DNA from: Castellaniella sp. S9
GTDB taxonomy: Bacteria > Pseudomonadota > Gammaproteobacteria > Burkholderiales > Burkholderiaceae_B
Length of the DNA stretch: 64,000 bases
Assembly: GCF_027257175.1 (NCBI RefSeq)
Contig: NZ_JAPFGD010000012.1
Span: forward strand, 1-64,000
Direction of reading: 5' to 3'
The position numbers and the translations under genes are program-made. A model generated the notes under the pieces. The model was not told where the DNA came from and made no database searches. It saw nothing but the letters and a program-made list of their open reading frames with translations. Positions 33,414-42,420 of this stretch are shown here, piece after piece. The first letter of the stretch is position 1. The number at the start of each line of letters is the position of its first letter.

Positions 33414-35593
33414 CAGATTTCCTGGGGATCGATCTCGATCCCCCAGCGTACGGGCCGGCCTTGCGCCAGGGCATGCACCTCGGCCAGCCACGGCCGCAGC
33501 AGCCGGTGCAGGGCGCCGCGCCCGTCCGCCTCGACCAGCAGTTGCGCCCGCTCGATGTTGGCCACGCGCACCACGCGCAGCGGCACCGCGTCGTAGATCC
33601 GCAGCGCCGCCCCCTCGGGCAGAGCCTGCGCCAGGCTGCGCGCCTCGGCAAGGAAGGCCAGGGCCTCGCGCAGATGGCGGGCCTGCGCCGTCAGCAACGC
33701 CTGGTGGGAGAACGGCGGCAGGCCAAGTTCCTCGCGCTCGGCCAGGGCGGCCTCGGCGAAACGCGCATAATCATGCGCCCGCAGCGCCTGGTAGACGGGT
33801 TGTTCTGGATAGTCGGTCTGGACCAGCACCTGGGCGCCGCCGACGCGGCGGCCGGCGCGGCCCGCGACCTGCATCAGTTGGGCGAACAGGCGCTCGGGCG
33901 CCCGGAAATCCTGGGCGAACAGCATGGTGTCGGCATCCAGCACCCCGACGAGGCCCAGGCGGGCATAGTCGTGTCCTTTGGACACCATCTGGGTGCCGAC
34001 CAGGATGTCGGCCTCGCCGGCATGCACCTTGGAGAACAGGGCCTCGGCACTGCCTTTGCGCCGCGTAGCATCCGCGTCGATGCGCAGGATGCGCGCCCCG
34101 GGGAAGCGTTCGCCGAGAAATTCCTCGATGCGCTGCGTGCCACGCCCCATGGGCCGGATGTCCTGGTCGCCGCAGTCCGGGCAGGCACGCGGCGGCGCGG
34201 TGCAATCGCCGCAATGATGGCATTGCAGGGTGTGACGCCCACCCGGGTGGCGGTGCAGCACGGTGTAGGCGGTGCAGCGCGGGCATTGGCTGACCCAGCC
34301 GCAGGAGGCGCAGCGCAGGACGGGCGCATACCCGCGACGATTGAGGAAGACCAGGCTTTGCTCGCCCCGTTCCAGGCACGCGGCCAGCCCGTCCAGGAGC
34401 TGCGGCGTGAATCCTTGCTCGAGCTGGGCGCGGCGCGTGTCGATGAGGCGCACCTCGGGCAACGGCTGCGCCAAGGCGCGCTGGGACAGGATCACGTGGC
34501 GATAGTCGCCGCGCCGGGCGCGGCGCCAGGTCTCGAGCGCGGGCGTGGCCGAACCCAGCACGACCGGCACCCCCAGGTCGTGCCCGCGCCACACCGCCAG
34601 GTCGCGGGCCGAATACCGCAGGCCTTCCTGCTGCTTGTACGAGGTGTCGTGCTCCTCGTCGACAATGATCAGGCCCAGCCGCGGCAACGGCACGAACAGT
34701 GCCAGACGCGTCCCCAGCAGGATCGCCGCCTGGCCGCGCGCGGCGCGCAGCCAGGCGCGCAGGCGCTCGCCCTCGGACAGCTTGCTGTGCATGACCGCCG
34801 CCTGGCCCAGGCGTCCATGGACGATCTGCTCGAGCTGCGGCGTCAGATTGATCTCGGGCACCAGCAGCAGCACCTGGCGTCCGGTCGCCAGCACATCGGC
34901 CGCCAGGCGCAGGTAGAGTTCGGTCTTGCCGCTGCCGGTCACGCCGTGCAACAGCGCGACGCCCGGTGCAGCATCGGCCGCGGTCATCGTGCGCAGTGCC
35001 TGCCAGGCGGCGGATTGCTCGTCAGTCAATTCCGGGACGACGGGAACGGCGTCCACGGCCGCATCGCCTTCGACGGCCACCGCGGATCCAGGGTGGGCAA
35101 GGCCGCCGTGGGCGGCCCGGCCCGGCCGCCGGTCGGCGCGCCGCACCGGACCGCCCGCGGCGCGCGGCCCGAGATAGGCCGAGGGTTTGCGCAGACTGGC
35201 CGGCAGTATGGGCAATAGGACCTCGCCCAGCGGCCGGTGATAATAGCCGGCCGCGAAATCCGCCAGGCGCATCCAGTCATCGGGCATGGGCGGCAGGTCG
35301 TCCAGCACGGCCTCGATCGGCTTGACGCGATCGGCGTCGATGGCCGGCGCCTCGCGCCGCGCCCAGACCATGCCCACCATCCGGCGCGACCCGAAGCTCA
35401 CCAGCACGCGGGTGCCGGGCGGGACGGGCACATCATGCGAATAATCGAACAAACCCGGCAAGGGGACGTCGAGCGCCACCGCCAAGTAGATACATTGCCC
35501 GCCCACGCCGGCCGGCGTGGCGGCGTCGGCGGGCGTTTCACCGGCCACTGCCCTGGCCTGCCCGAGGCCCTGTCCACCCGCCGCCATCGTCAT
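33413..35593 (-). CDS. priA: Primosomal replication restart helicase PriA
   Basis: The 726-residue protein has the N-terminal DNA-binding domain (VALDVPLPGLFDYSHDVP), Walker A GVTGSGKTELY, DEEHD, and eight zinc-binding cysteines in CASCGWVSQCPRC through CHHCGDC to CPDCG. It reloads DnaB at stalled forks. The first roughly 35 residues are low-complexity, so the true start may be internal. It is followed by rep with a 1-bp overlap, a functional pairing in restart. The upstream gap holds DnaA-box-like sites. Confidence 0.95.
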   Translation of the reverse strand: MTMAAGGQGLGQARAVAGETPADAATPAGVGGQCIYLAVALDVPLPGLFDYSHDVPVPPGTRVLVSFGSRRMVGMVWARREAPAIDADRVKPIEAVLDDLPPMPDDWMRLADFAAGYYHRPLGEVLLPILPASLRKPSAYLGPRAAGGPVRRADRRPGRAAHGGLAHPGSAVAVEGDAAVDAVPVVPELTDEQSAAWQALRTMTAADAAPGVALLHGVTGSGKTELYLRLAADVLATGRQVLLLVPEINLTPQLEQIVHGRLGQAAVMHSKLSEGERLRAWLRAARGQAAILLGTRLALFVPLPRLGLIIVDEEHDTSYKQQEGLRYSARDLAVWRGHDLGVPVVLGSATPALETWRRARRGDYRHVILSQRALAQPLPEVRLIDTRRAQLEQGFTPQLLDGLAACLERGEQSLVFLNRRGYAPVLRCASCGWVSQCPRCTAYTVLHRHPGGRHTLQCHHCGDCTAPPRACPDCGDQDIRPMGRGTQRIEEFLGERFPGARILRIDADATRRKGSAEALFSKVHAGEADILVGTQMVSKGHDYARLGLVGVLDADTMLFAQDFRAPERLFAQLMQVAGRAGRRVGGAQVLVQTDYPEQPVYQALRAHDYARFAEAALAEREELGLPPFSHQALLTAQARHLREALAFLAEARSLAQALPEGAALRIYDAVPLRVVRVANIERAQLLVEADGRGALHRLLRPWLAEVHALAQGRPVRWGIEIDPQEI

Positions 35594-35874
35594 GCCGCCC
35601 GGCCCCTGGCACCCGGCCGGAGAGAAAAAGCCTTGTCACGACGAGGGATTAGCAGAATCTGCAGCACCTGTGGATAACTTTGTGGAGAATTGGTCCGGTG
35701 ATGACCGGAAATGGGGCCCAACAGGGCGACCCCCCTATTGCGCCGCAATATTGCAGACACAAGTCAGTTATAAATCAATGGATTACGGCACATGCTTCAG
35801 ATAAAGCTAAGATTTCTAGTGGAAACCCTAGCTTGCGCGAACTTGTGTATAAACATCAGGCCCCGCAGCCGCCA
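35594..35874. promoter_or_regulatory. hemE-priA gap with DnaA-box-like sites
   Basis: This 281-bp AT-rich region has no gene. TGTGGATAA (35669-35677) is the complement of the perfect DnaA box TTATCCACA. TGTGTATAA (35844-35852) fits TTATNCACA. TGTGGAGAA (35681-35689) is a one-mismatch copy. AT-rich tracts lie at about 35769-35820. It should contain the priA promoter. A replication-origin role is possible but unsupported by neighbouring genes. Confidence 0.55.
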
Positions 35875-36960
35875 TCATCCCCCATGATACTCGCGGCTGG
35901 CGGCGTGGACCTCGTCGACCAGGCTGGCGGCCGCCTCGGGCGGCGTGAACCGGGAAATGCCGTGGCCCAGATTGAAGACATGGCCGCCGCGTCCCACGGG
36001 CCCGAAATCGCGCAGCACGCGGCGCGCCTCCTCGCGGATCGCCTGGTCACCGCCAAACAGCGCCATCGGATCCAGGTTGCCCTGCAAGGCCACCCGGTCG
36101 CCCACACGGCGGCGCGCGGCCGCCAGGTTGACCGTCCAGTCCAGCCCCACGGCATCGCAGCCACAGGCCGCGATGTCCTCGATCCACGGGCCGCCGCCCT
36201 TGGTGAATACGATGGACGGCACATGCCGGCCCTCGTATTCTCGCAGCAGGCCGTCGAGCACCCGGCGGGTATACGTCAAGGAGAAACGCTGGAACAAGCC
36301 ATCGGCCAATACCCCGCCCCAGCTGTCGAACACCATGACCGCCTGCGCACCGGCGCGGATCTGGGCGTTGAGATAATCCTGGACCGCGCGCGCATTGATG
36401 TCGAGGATGCGGTGGAGCAGATCGGGGCGCTGGTAGAGCATGGTCTTGATCTGGCGGTAGTCGTCGCTGCCGGAGCCCTCGACCATGTAGCAGGCCAGCG
36501 TCCAGGGGCTGCCCGAAAAGCCGATCAGCGGGACCTGGCCGTCGAGCTCGCGGCGGATCAGGGATACTGCGTCAAAGACATAGCGCAATTTTTCCATGTC
36601 GGGTACCCGCAGGGCGCCGACGTCGGCCTCGCTGCGCACCGGATGGGCGAACCGCGGCCCCTCGCCCGCCTGGAAGCTGAGCCCCAGGCCCATGGCGTCG
36701 GGCACCGTCAGGATGTCGGAGAACAGGATGGCGGCGTCCAGCGGAAAGCGCCGCAAGGGCTGCAGGGTCACCTCGCAGGCATAGTCCGGGTTCTGCGCAA
36801 GGTCCATGAACGACCCGGCCTGCGCCCGGGTCTGGTTGTACTCGGGCAGGTAGCGGCCCGCCTGGCGCATCATCCAGATTGGGGTGTAGGGTACGGGTTC
36901 GCGCCGCAGCGCACGCAGGAAGACGTCGTTTTTGAGCTCGGGCACAGGCGCAATCCTCAT
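35875..36960 (-). CDS. hemE: Uroporphyrinogen decarboxylase
   Basis: The 361-residue protein carries the HemE signatures [15 protein letters not shown] (substrate-binding Arg) and [17 protein letters not shown] (catalytic Asp), plus [13 protein letters not shown]. It converts uroporphyrinogen III to coproporphyrinogen III in the cytoplasm. Length is normal. It lies 16 bp downstream of the Fis-HTH gene and upstream of priA, all on the minus strand. Confidence 0.96.
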   Translation of the reverse strand: MRIAPVPELKNDVFLRALRREPVPYTPIWMMRQAGRYLPEYNQTRAQAGSFMDLAQNPDYACEVTLQPLRRFPLDAAILFSDILTVPDAMGLGLSFQAGEGPRFAHPVRSEADVGALRVPDMEKLRYVFDAVSLIRRELDGQVPLIGFSGSPWTLACYMVEGSGSDDYRQIKTMLYQRPDLLHRILDINARAVQDYLNAQIRAGAQAVMVFDSWGGVLADGLFQRFSLTYTRRVLDGLLREYEGRHVPSIVFTKGGGPWIEDIAACGCDAVGLDWTVNLAAARRRVGDRVALQGNLDPMALFGGDQAIREEARRVLRDFGPVGRGGHVFNLGHGISRFTPPEAAASLVDEVHAASREYHGG

Positions 36961-36976
36961 AGAAATGCCGGCAATT

Positions 36977-37753
36977 TTAACCGTCCGGCGCGGCCCCCGG
37001 GGAAGCCTCCGCCCGATAGGGCGCAGGGTCGATGTCGTGCTTGCGCATCAGCGCCCAGAAGGCCCGCCGATGCTTTTGCGCGGCGCGCGCCGCCATCGCG
37101 ATGTTGCCGCGATGGCGGCCCAATGCCGCATGGATGTAGGCGCGCTCGAAACGTTCGATGATGCGCCCCTTGGCCTCGCGAAACGATTCGCGCGAGGAGG
37201 CGTGGCGCGAGGCAGCCGCCACGGCGTACGCCTCGAGCTCGGCACCGGAGCGCCGGAGGATGGTCGCACACAGCGCGTCCTCGTCGGCCGTCGGCCGAAG
37301 CGAGGCCAGACCATAGCACGGATCGTCCTCGGCCAGTATCGGCGCGGGCGGCGCGGGCGGCGCGGCGCCATCCAGCAGGCGCTCGATCCTCGCCCTGAGG
37401 GCCTCGGCGCAAAATGGCGGCCGGACGAAATCGGCCATGCCCAGCCCGTACAAGTCGTGGATGGCCCGCGCCCGCAGGTCGACCGCATAGGCGATCAGGT
37501 GCGCATCGGGCCGGCGCGCACCGGCCAGCGCCACGCGCCAGGCCGCCAGGCCCGGGCCGTCCATGTACACCAGGCAGGCGTCGTACCGCCCCAGGGACAG
37601 GGCCGGATCGGCCAGCATCGCGGCGACACCGCCGCCGCGCGCGCCCGGCGGCGCGTGCAGGTGCAGCCGTCCCCCGGCATGCGCCCCCACCAAGGTATCC
37701 ACCCAATCATTCTGCCCCGCGGCCAGTACCGCGCAATCCAAGCGTTCCCGCAT
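36977..37753 (-). CDS. Receiver-like protein with C-terminal Fis-type HTH
   Basis: The 258-residue protein has two parts. Residues about 1-130 look like a degenerate response-regulator receiver: alternating strands ([46 protein letters not shown]) without the usual acidic pocket. Residues about 185-240 are a Fis/NtrC-type HTH ([20 protein letters not shown], then [15 protein letters not shown]). The AAA+ sigma-54 activator domain that normally links them is absent. I chose ATG 37753 because AGGAGG lies 6 bp upstream. It is just upstream of hemE and may be cotranscribed. Targets unknown. Confidence 0.7.
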   Translation of the reverse strand: MRERLDCAVLAAGQNDWVDTLVGAHAGGRLHLHAPPGARGGGVAAMLADPALSLGRYDACLVYMDGPGLAAWRVALAGARRPDAHLIAYAVDLRARAIHDLYGLGMADFVRPPFCAEALRARIERLLDGAAPPAPPAPILAEDDPCYGLASLRPTADEDALCATILRRSGAELEAYAVAAASRHASSRESFREAKGRIIERFERAYIHAALGRHRGNIAMAARAAQKHRRAFWALMRKHDIDPAPYRAEASPGAAPDG

Positions 37754-37871
37754 CGCCGCCTCCTTGTCTTCGATGGAGGATGCAGGATAGGCCGCGGGGC
37801 GGCGCCCGCCTATTCGCAAAAAGCGAGGTGCCGGGACGCGGGCCGCCCGCCCGGCGCGCCGGCCAGCGGCC

Positions 37872-39017
37872 TTATTCGATCAGCTTCCACTTGCCGCCTT
37901 CGATCTCGAGCATCTTGAAGGCGCGCAGATCCAGGCCCGTATGGTCCGTGGGCGACATGTTGAAGATGCCGGTCGTGCCGACATAGCCTTGCGTGGCCTC
38001 GATGGCGTCGCGGAACTTGTACTTGTCGGTCGTGCCGGCGCGCTCCAGCGCCTCGACCATGATCATCAGGCCGTCATAGGCGTAGGAGCCGAAGGTGGAA
38101 ACGTTCTCGTTCCAGCGGGCGGAATAGGCCTTGACATAGGCGTCCACCACGGGCTTTTGCTGGTCGTTGCCCGAGAGCTGATCGGCCACGATCAAGGCCG
38201 GCGAGGGCAGGCGCACGCCGTTGGCGGCCTCGCGGGCAAGCTTGATGAACTGGTCCGAGGCCACGCCATGCGACTGGTACAGCGGGACCTTGATGCCCAA
38301 TTGCCGATAATTGCGCGTCGCCAGCGCCGGGCCTTGGCCGAAGCCGAAAATGAACACCGCCTGGACCTCCGGATTGGCGCGGATCTTGGTCAATTGCGGA
38401 CTCATGTCGGTGTCCTTGGCGCCGTAGGTTTCGTTCTCGATGATCGTGATGCCGTAGTCGCCCGCGGTGGCCTCGGCCTCTTTCTTGCCCGACTGCCCGA
38501 ACCCGCTGGCCTCGCTCAGCAGCGCGATCTTGGTGAAGCCGCGCTTTTTCATGTCCTCGAAGACTTTTTCCGCCGCCATGCGATCCGTATGCGGGGTCTT
38601 GAAGACCCATTTCTTGACCGGCTCGGTGATGGCGATCGCCCCGCCCAGGGACATCAGCGGCACCTCGGCCTTTTCCGCCAGCGGGATCGCCGCCATGGTC
38701 GAGCCCGTCGTGCCGACCAGGAAGGCGTCCACCTCGTCGTCGTAGATCAGGCGCTTGGCGAACCCGTTGGCCTTGTTGGAATCGCTGCCGTCGTCGTATT
38801 CCACGAGTTCCAGCTTGCGGTTCAGGACGCCGCCCTTCTTGTTGATCTCGTCGACGTAGAGCTTGAGGGTCTTGAGCTCGGGATCGCCGAGGAAGGCGCC
38901 GGGCCCGGTGACCGACAGGATGGCGCCGATCTTGATGGGCGGCTCGGCGGCCTGGGCCGCGAGCCCGAAGGCGGTGAGCGCAAAAGCGGCCAGGCTGCCG
39001 CGAACGAGGAATTTCAT
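37872..39017 (-). CDS. Branched-chain amino acid-type ABC transporter substrate-binding protein
   Basis: This 381-residue secreted protein has a signal peptide (MKFLVRGSLAAFALTAFGLAAQA), then IKIGAILSVTGPGAFLGDPE, a LivJ/LivK-type start. VELVEYDDGSDSNKA-like and FGSYAYDGLMIMVEALERAG segments complete the periplasmic-binding-protein fold. I chose ATG 39017, with AGGAGA upstream and the signal peptide. No permease or ATPase gene is adjacent, so it is an orphan binding protein, common in Burkholderiales. It is on the same strand as, and downstream of, the P450 gene and may be cotranscribed. Its ligand could be related to the P450 substrate, which is inference. Confidence 0.9.
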   Translation of the reverse strand: MKFLVRGSLAAFALTAFGLAAQAAEPPIKIGAILSVTGPGAFLGDPELKTLKLYVDEINKKGGVLNRKLELVEYDDGSDSNKANGFAKRLIYDDEVDAFLVGTTGSTMAAIPLAEKAEVPLMSLGGAIAITEPVKKWVFKTPHTDRMAAEKVFEDMKKRGFTKIALLSEASGFGQSGKKEAEATAGDYGITIIENETYGAKDTDMSPQLTKIRANPEVQAVFIFGFGQGPALATRNYRQLGIKVPLYQSHGVASDQFIKLAREAANGVRLPSPALIVADQLSGNDQQKPVVDAYVKAYSARWNENVSTFGSYAYDGLMIMVEALERAGTTDKYKFRDAIEATQGYVGTTGIFNMSPTDHTGLDLRAFKMLEIEGGKWKLIE

Positions 39018-39100
39018 GGGTGTCTCCTGTTTTTCGTTGGACTGCATAGGGATGGAATCAAACTACACGCCAAAGCCGGGCCGGCCTGCGCGATACGACG

Positions 39101-41455
39101 CTAGAGTTCGAGCTCCAGGTCACCGTCGATGCAGCGCGAGCAGCAGGCCATCATGCGATCGCCCGCCTTGCGCGCGGCCGGATCCAGCACGCTGTCGCGA
39201 TGATCGATCCGCCCGGCGGCCACGCCGACCTCGCAGGTCCCGCACAGCCCTTCCTCGCAATCGCTTTGCACGTCGATGTTGTTGGCATGCAGCACCTCCA
39301 GCAGCGTCTTGTCGGCGGGCACCTCGAGGGTGAGATCCGAGTGGCGCAAGCGCACCTGGAAGGCGCGCTCGCGAGCCGGATCCAGCCGCGGCGAGGTATT
39401 GCTGAAATGCTCGAAACGCAGGGCCTCGGCGGGACGGCCGGCCGCCTCGACCGCGGTTTGCAGCGCATCGAGCATCCGTGTCGGGCCGCAAGCATAGATG
39501 CGCGCCGAGGGCGGCGTTTGCCCCAGCAGGGCCTCGAAATCGTTGCGGCTGCCCTCGTCGCTGAGATGCAGGTGCAGGCGCTCGCCATGCAGGGCCTGCA
39601 GCGCCTCGAGAAACGCGGCACGCCCGCGGCTGGCACAGCTGTAGTGCAGCGCATAGTCGCTGCCGCGCCGGCGCGCCCGCGCGGCCATGGCCATGATGGG
39701 CGTGATGCCGATGCCGCCGGCGATCAGCAGCAGCGGCCCGTCGGCCGCATCGTCCATGTGGAAATGGTTGCGCGGACCGCGCACGCGCAGGATGGCACCG
39801 GGCCGTGCGTAGCGGTGTATCCACTGTGAACCGCCGCGGCTGGCCGGGTCGTGCAGGACGGCGATGTCCCAATGATGGCGATCCTCGGGGTCGCCGCACA
39901 GTGAATATTGGCGCGACAGCCCTGTATCGCCGCATTCGACGTCGATGTGCGCGCCGGGCTCCCAGCGCGGCAGGACCCCGCCGTCCGGCGAGGCCAGCCG
40001 CAGGCGCACGATATCGGGCGCCACGACGTCGGCCGCCGCCACTTGCAGTTTGCGCACGATGGCGCTGGCCAGCGGCCCGCCCAGGCGGATCTCGTGGTGG
40101 CGGACGCGCACGGCCGGGTCGCGCCGCTCGGGGTTGCGCGCCGGATCCCAGCGCACCCGCAGGTTCTGCGGTCCGCGAAACGCCAGGTTGTGCACATAGT
40201 GGTACGTCTGGGGCAGCAGTTCCATGTGCGGCAGGCGCCGCGTGAGCTCGCCGATGATGATCTGCATTTCCATGCGGCCGATGTTCTTGCCCAGGCACTG
40301 GTGGGCGCCAAAGCCGAAGGACAGGTGCTCGATGGCGTTGTCGCGGCGGATGTCGAAGAAGTCAGGATCGCTGAAGCGCCGGCCGTCGTGGTTGGCCGAC
40401 GAGACCACCAGCAGCAGCCGCGCGCCGGCCGGGATCCTGACCCCCTCGATCTCGACGTCGCGCAGGGCGCGCCGCCGCCACGATCCGATCGGCCCGTTGT
40501 GGCGCAGGCATTCCTCGACCGCCGGCGAGATCAGCGTGGGATCCTCGCACAGATCGTCCCAGACCTGGCGATGCTCGAGCAGCATGCGAATGGCATTGGC
40601 ACAGGCAAAGGAAGTGGACTCGTGCGCCGCCACGATGATGGCCATCATCATGGAATGCAGATAGGAATCGGTGACCACGTCCGGGTGGTCTTTCTGCTGG
40701 CGAATGGAATAGCGCATCCAGCCCGGACCGTCGGGCGTGCGCTTCATCTTTTCCAGGATCTCGCCCGATAGCCGCCAGAATTTGCCCACCGCATGCGCCA
40801 CCTCGACCCGTTCCTGCGGCGTGGGCCGGCCAAAGGCGTTCTTGGTGTGCGCAATACAGAATTCGTGCATCTTTTCGCGGTCCTCGGCATCGTCGATGCC
40901 GAGAAAGTGCAGGGCCACCGAAAACGGCACGGCCCACAGCAGGCGCTTGAACAGGTCGACCTCGCCCGCATCGACGAAGCCGTCGATCGCCTCGGTGACC
41001 AGCCGCCGCACCATGGGCTCGTGCTCGCGCAGGTGCTCGGGCGTGAAGGGCGCCATGAGCACACGGCGGCGCGCCATGTGCACGGGCTCGTCCTCGTTCA
41101 CCAGCGTGCGGTTCATGGCGTAGTCGTAGGACTTCAGGATGGCATCGGCCTCGGCCGACGGCGGCGCGAGCGACTCCAGCGTGTTGGACGGGCTGAAAGT
41201 GAATGGATCGCGAAAGATGTCCTTGATCGCCTGGTGGCGGGTCACCACCCAGTAGTCGAGCTTGGGGCTGTAGAACACCGGCGCCTGTTCGCGCGCCCAG
41301 CGCACGAACTCGGACGGGTTTTCCATGTAGGCATCGGTGAAAGGGTCGAAAGCGGCGGCATGTTCGCCGACGGGGCACCCGGACGCCGCCGGATGTTCCC
41401 CGGCGTGACTCACCGGGCAGGCCGCGATCCCTGGGTCGTGTGCGTTGCGGGCCAT
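39101..41455 (-). CDS. Self-sufficient cytochrome P450 fused to reductase and ferredoxin (CYP116B type)
   Basis: The 784-residue protein has three parts. A P450 domain (about 1-430) carries I-helix AAHESTS, the ExxR in EECLRH and haem loop FGFGAHQCLG with cysteine near 387. A phthalate-dioxygenase-reductase-like FMN/NADH domain (about 460-690) has RQYSLCGDP, GGIGITPI and YACGPTRML. A C-terminal [2Fe-2S] ferredoxin has CEEGLCGTCEVG and a later Cys. Such proteins hydroxylate or dealkylate small aromatics using NAD(P)H without partners. Start 41455 is the first ATG; it gives 784 residues, as in P450RhF. Divergent from an IclR gene. Confidence 0.93.
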   Translation of the reverse strand: MARNAHDPGIAACPVSHAGEHPAASGCPVGEHAAAFDPFTDAYMENPSEFVRWAREQAPVFYSPKLDYWVVTRHQAIKDIFRDPFTFSPSNTLESLAPPSAEADAILKSYDYAMNRTLVNEDEPVHMARRRVLMAPFTPEHLREHEPMVRRLVTEAIDGFVDAGEVDLFKRLLWAVPFSVALHFLGIDDAEDREKMHEFCIAHTKNAFGRPTPQERVEVAHAVGKFWRLSGEILEKMKRTPDGPGWMRYSIRQQKDHPDVVTDSYLHSMMMAIIVAAHESTSFACANAIRMLLEHRQVWDDLCEDPTLISPAVEECLRHNGPIGSWRRRALRDVEIEGVRIPAGARLLLVVSSANHDGRRFSDPDFFDIRRDNAIEHLSFGFGAHQCLGKNIGRMEMQIIIGELTRRLPHMELLPQTYHYVHNLAFRGPQNLRVRWDPARNPERRDPAVRVRHHEIRLGGPLASAIVRKLQVAAADVVAPDIVRLRLASPDGGVLPRWEPGAHIDVECGDTGLSRQYSLCGDPEDRHHWDIAVLHDPASRGGSQWIHRYARPGAILRVRGPRNHFHMDDAADGPLLLIAGGIGITPIMAMAARARRRGSDYALHYSCASRGRAAFLEALQALHGERLHLHLSDEGSRNDFEALLGQTPPSARIYACGPTRMLDALQTAVEAAGRPAEALRFEHFSNTSPRLDPARERAFQVRLRHSDLTLEVPADKTLLEVLHANNIDVQSDCEEGLCGTCEVGVAAGRIDHRDSVLDPAARKAGDRMMACCSRCIDGDLELEL

Positions 41456-41604
41456 GGCGACAGATTCCAAAATTGATTTACATCAAAATTATTAGCGTAA
41501 TTCTATATCGCTTTGCGTAAATTCAACACAGGGTTTTCCCTTCAGCCGCGCCTGCCCACGCTATATACTGTCACCACGCCAATGACCGCCGACACCCTCC
41601 GATC

Positions 41605-42420
41605 ATGACCATCCACAAGGCCCAGAACGCCCCCCCCGCGCCCCGGCCGAGGCGCCAGCGCGTGCAGGCCATCGCCACCGGCATGATCGTCCTCAAGGGC
41701 CTCGCGCAACTGGGCGGCCGCGCCAGCCTGACGGCGCTTGCGCGCCACGTCTCGGAAAACCCCGCCAAGGTCCACCGCTACCTGATCAGCCTGATGGACG
41801 AGGGCCTGGTGTCCCAGGATCCGGCCTCGTCCCAGTACTACCTGGGCGCCGCCTGCATCCACATCGGCCTGGCCGCCATGCGTCTGGCCGACCCGATCCG
41901 CGTCGCCGAACCCGCGCTGTTGCGGCTGCGCGAAACGCTGGAGATGACCTGCTTCATCGCCGTCATGGGCAACAAGGGGCCGACCATCGTGCGCTTCGAG
42001 GAGCCCGGCCTGCCGGTCACGCTGAACGTGCGCGTGGGCTCCGTCCTGCCGCTGCTGTGGTCGGCCACCGGCCGTGTGTGCCTCAGTTTCCTGGACGATT
42101 CCCGCGTCCACCTGCTGGCACAGGGCGAACTGCGCGCGGCCTCCGCCGCCCAGCGCGCCATGCTGGCGGCCCGCGATCCCATCGGCCACATCCAGCGCGA
42201 GGTTCGCGCCGCGGGCATGGCGGTCGTCAAGGACACCAACCTGCAGGGCATCAGCGCGATCGCGGTGCCCCTGCATGATTTTTCGGGCCACGTCTGCGCG
42301 GTGCTCACCGTGCTGGGCGCCACCGGCGGATTCGAGGCATCGGCCGACAGCGCGGTGGCCCGCATGATGCTGGCCGAGGCCAAGGCGATCAGCGCCGCGC
42401 TGGGACGGGCCGGTGGCTGA
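41605..42420 (+). CDS. IclR-family transcriptional regulator
   Basis: The 271-residue protein has an N-terminal winged helix (about residues 25-80: IVLKGLAQLGGRASLTALAR, ENPAKVHRYLISLMDEGLV) and a GAF-like IclR effector domain (RLRETLEMTCFIAVMGN, PLLWSATGRVCLSFLDD, GISAIAVPLHDFSGHVCAVLTVLG). It is divergent from the P450 gene (149-bp gap) and overlaps the MFS gene by 8 bp. It probably controls the P450 and/or transporter in response to an aromatic acid; this is inferred from context. Confidence 0.9.
   Translation: MTIHKAQNAPPAPRPRRQRVQAIATGMIVLKGLAQLGGRASLTALARHVSENPAKVHRYLISLMDEGLVSQDPASSQYYLGAACIHIGLAAMRLADPIRVAEPALLRLRETLEMTCFIAVMGNKGPTIVRFEEPGLPVTLNVRVGSVLPLLWSATGRVCLSFLDDSRVHLLAQGELRAASAAQRAMLAARDPIGHIQREVRAAGMAVVKDTNLQGISAIAVPLHDFSGHVCAVLTVLGATGGFEASADSAVARMMLAEAKAISAALGRAGG

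Noticed and set aside
33414-33491. N-terminal extension of Rep from an upstream start at 33491
   Set aside because: The extension lies inside priA, has no family similarity, and ATG 33413 is coupled to the priA stop and gives the normal Rep start.
35594-35874. Chromosomal replication origin
   Set aside because: Only two consensus DnaA boxes, and none of the usual origin-neighbour genes (dnaA, dnaN, gidA, parAB, rpmH). Kept only as a DnaA-box finding.
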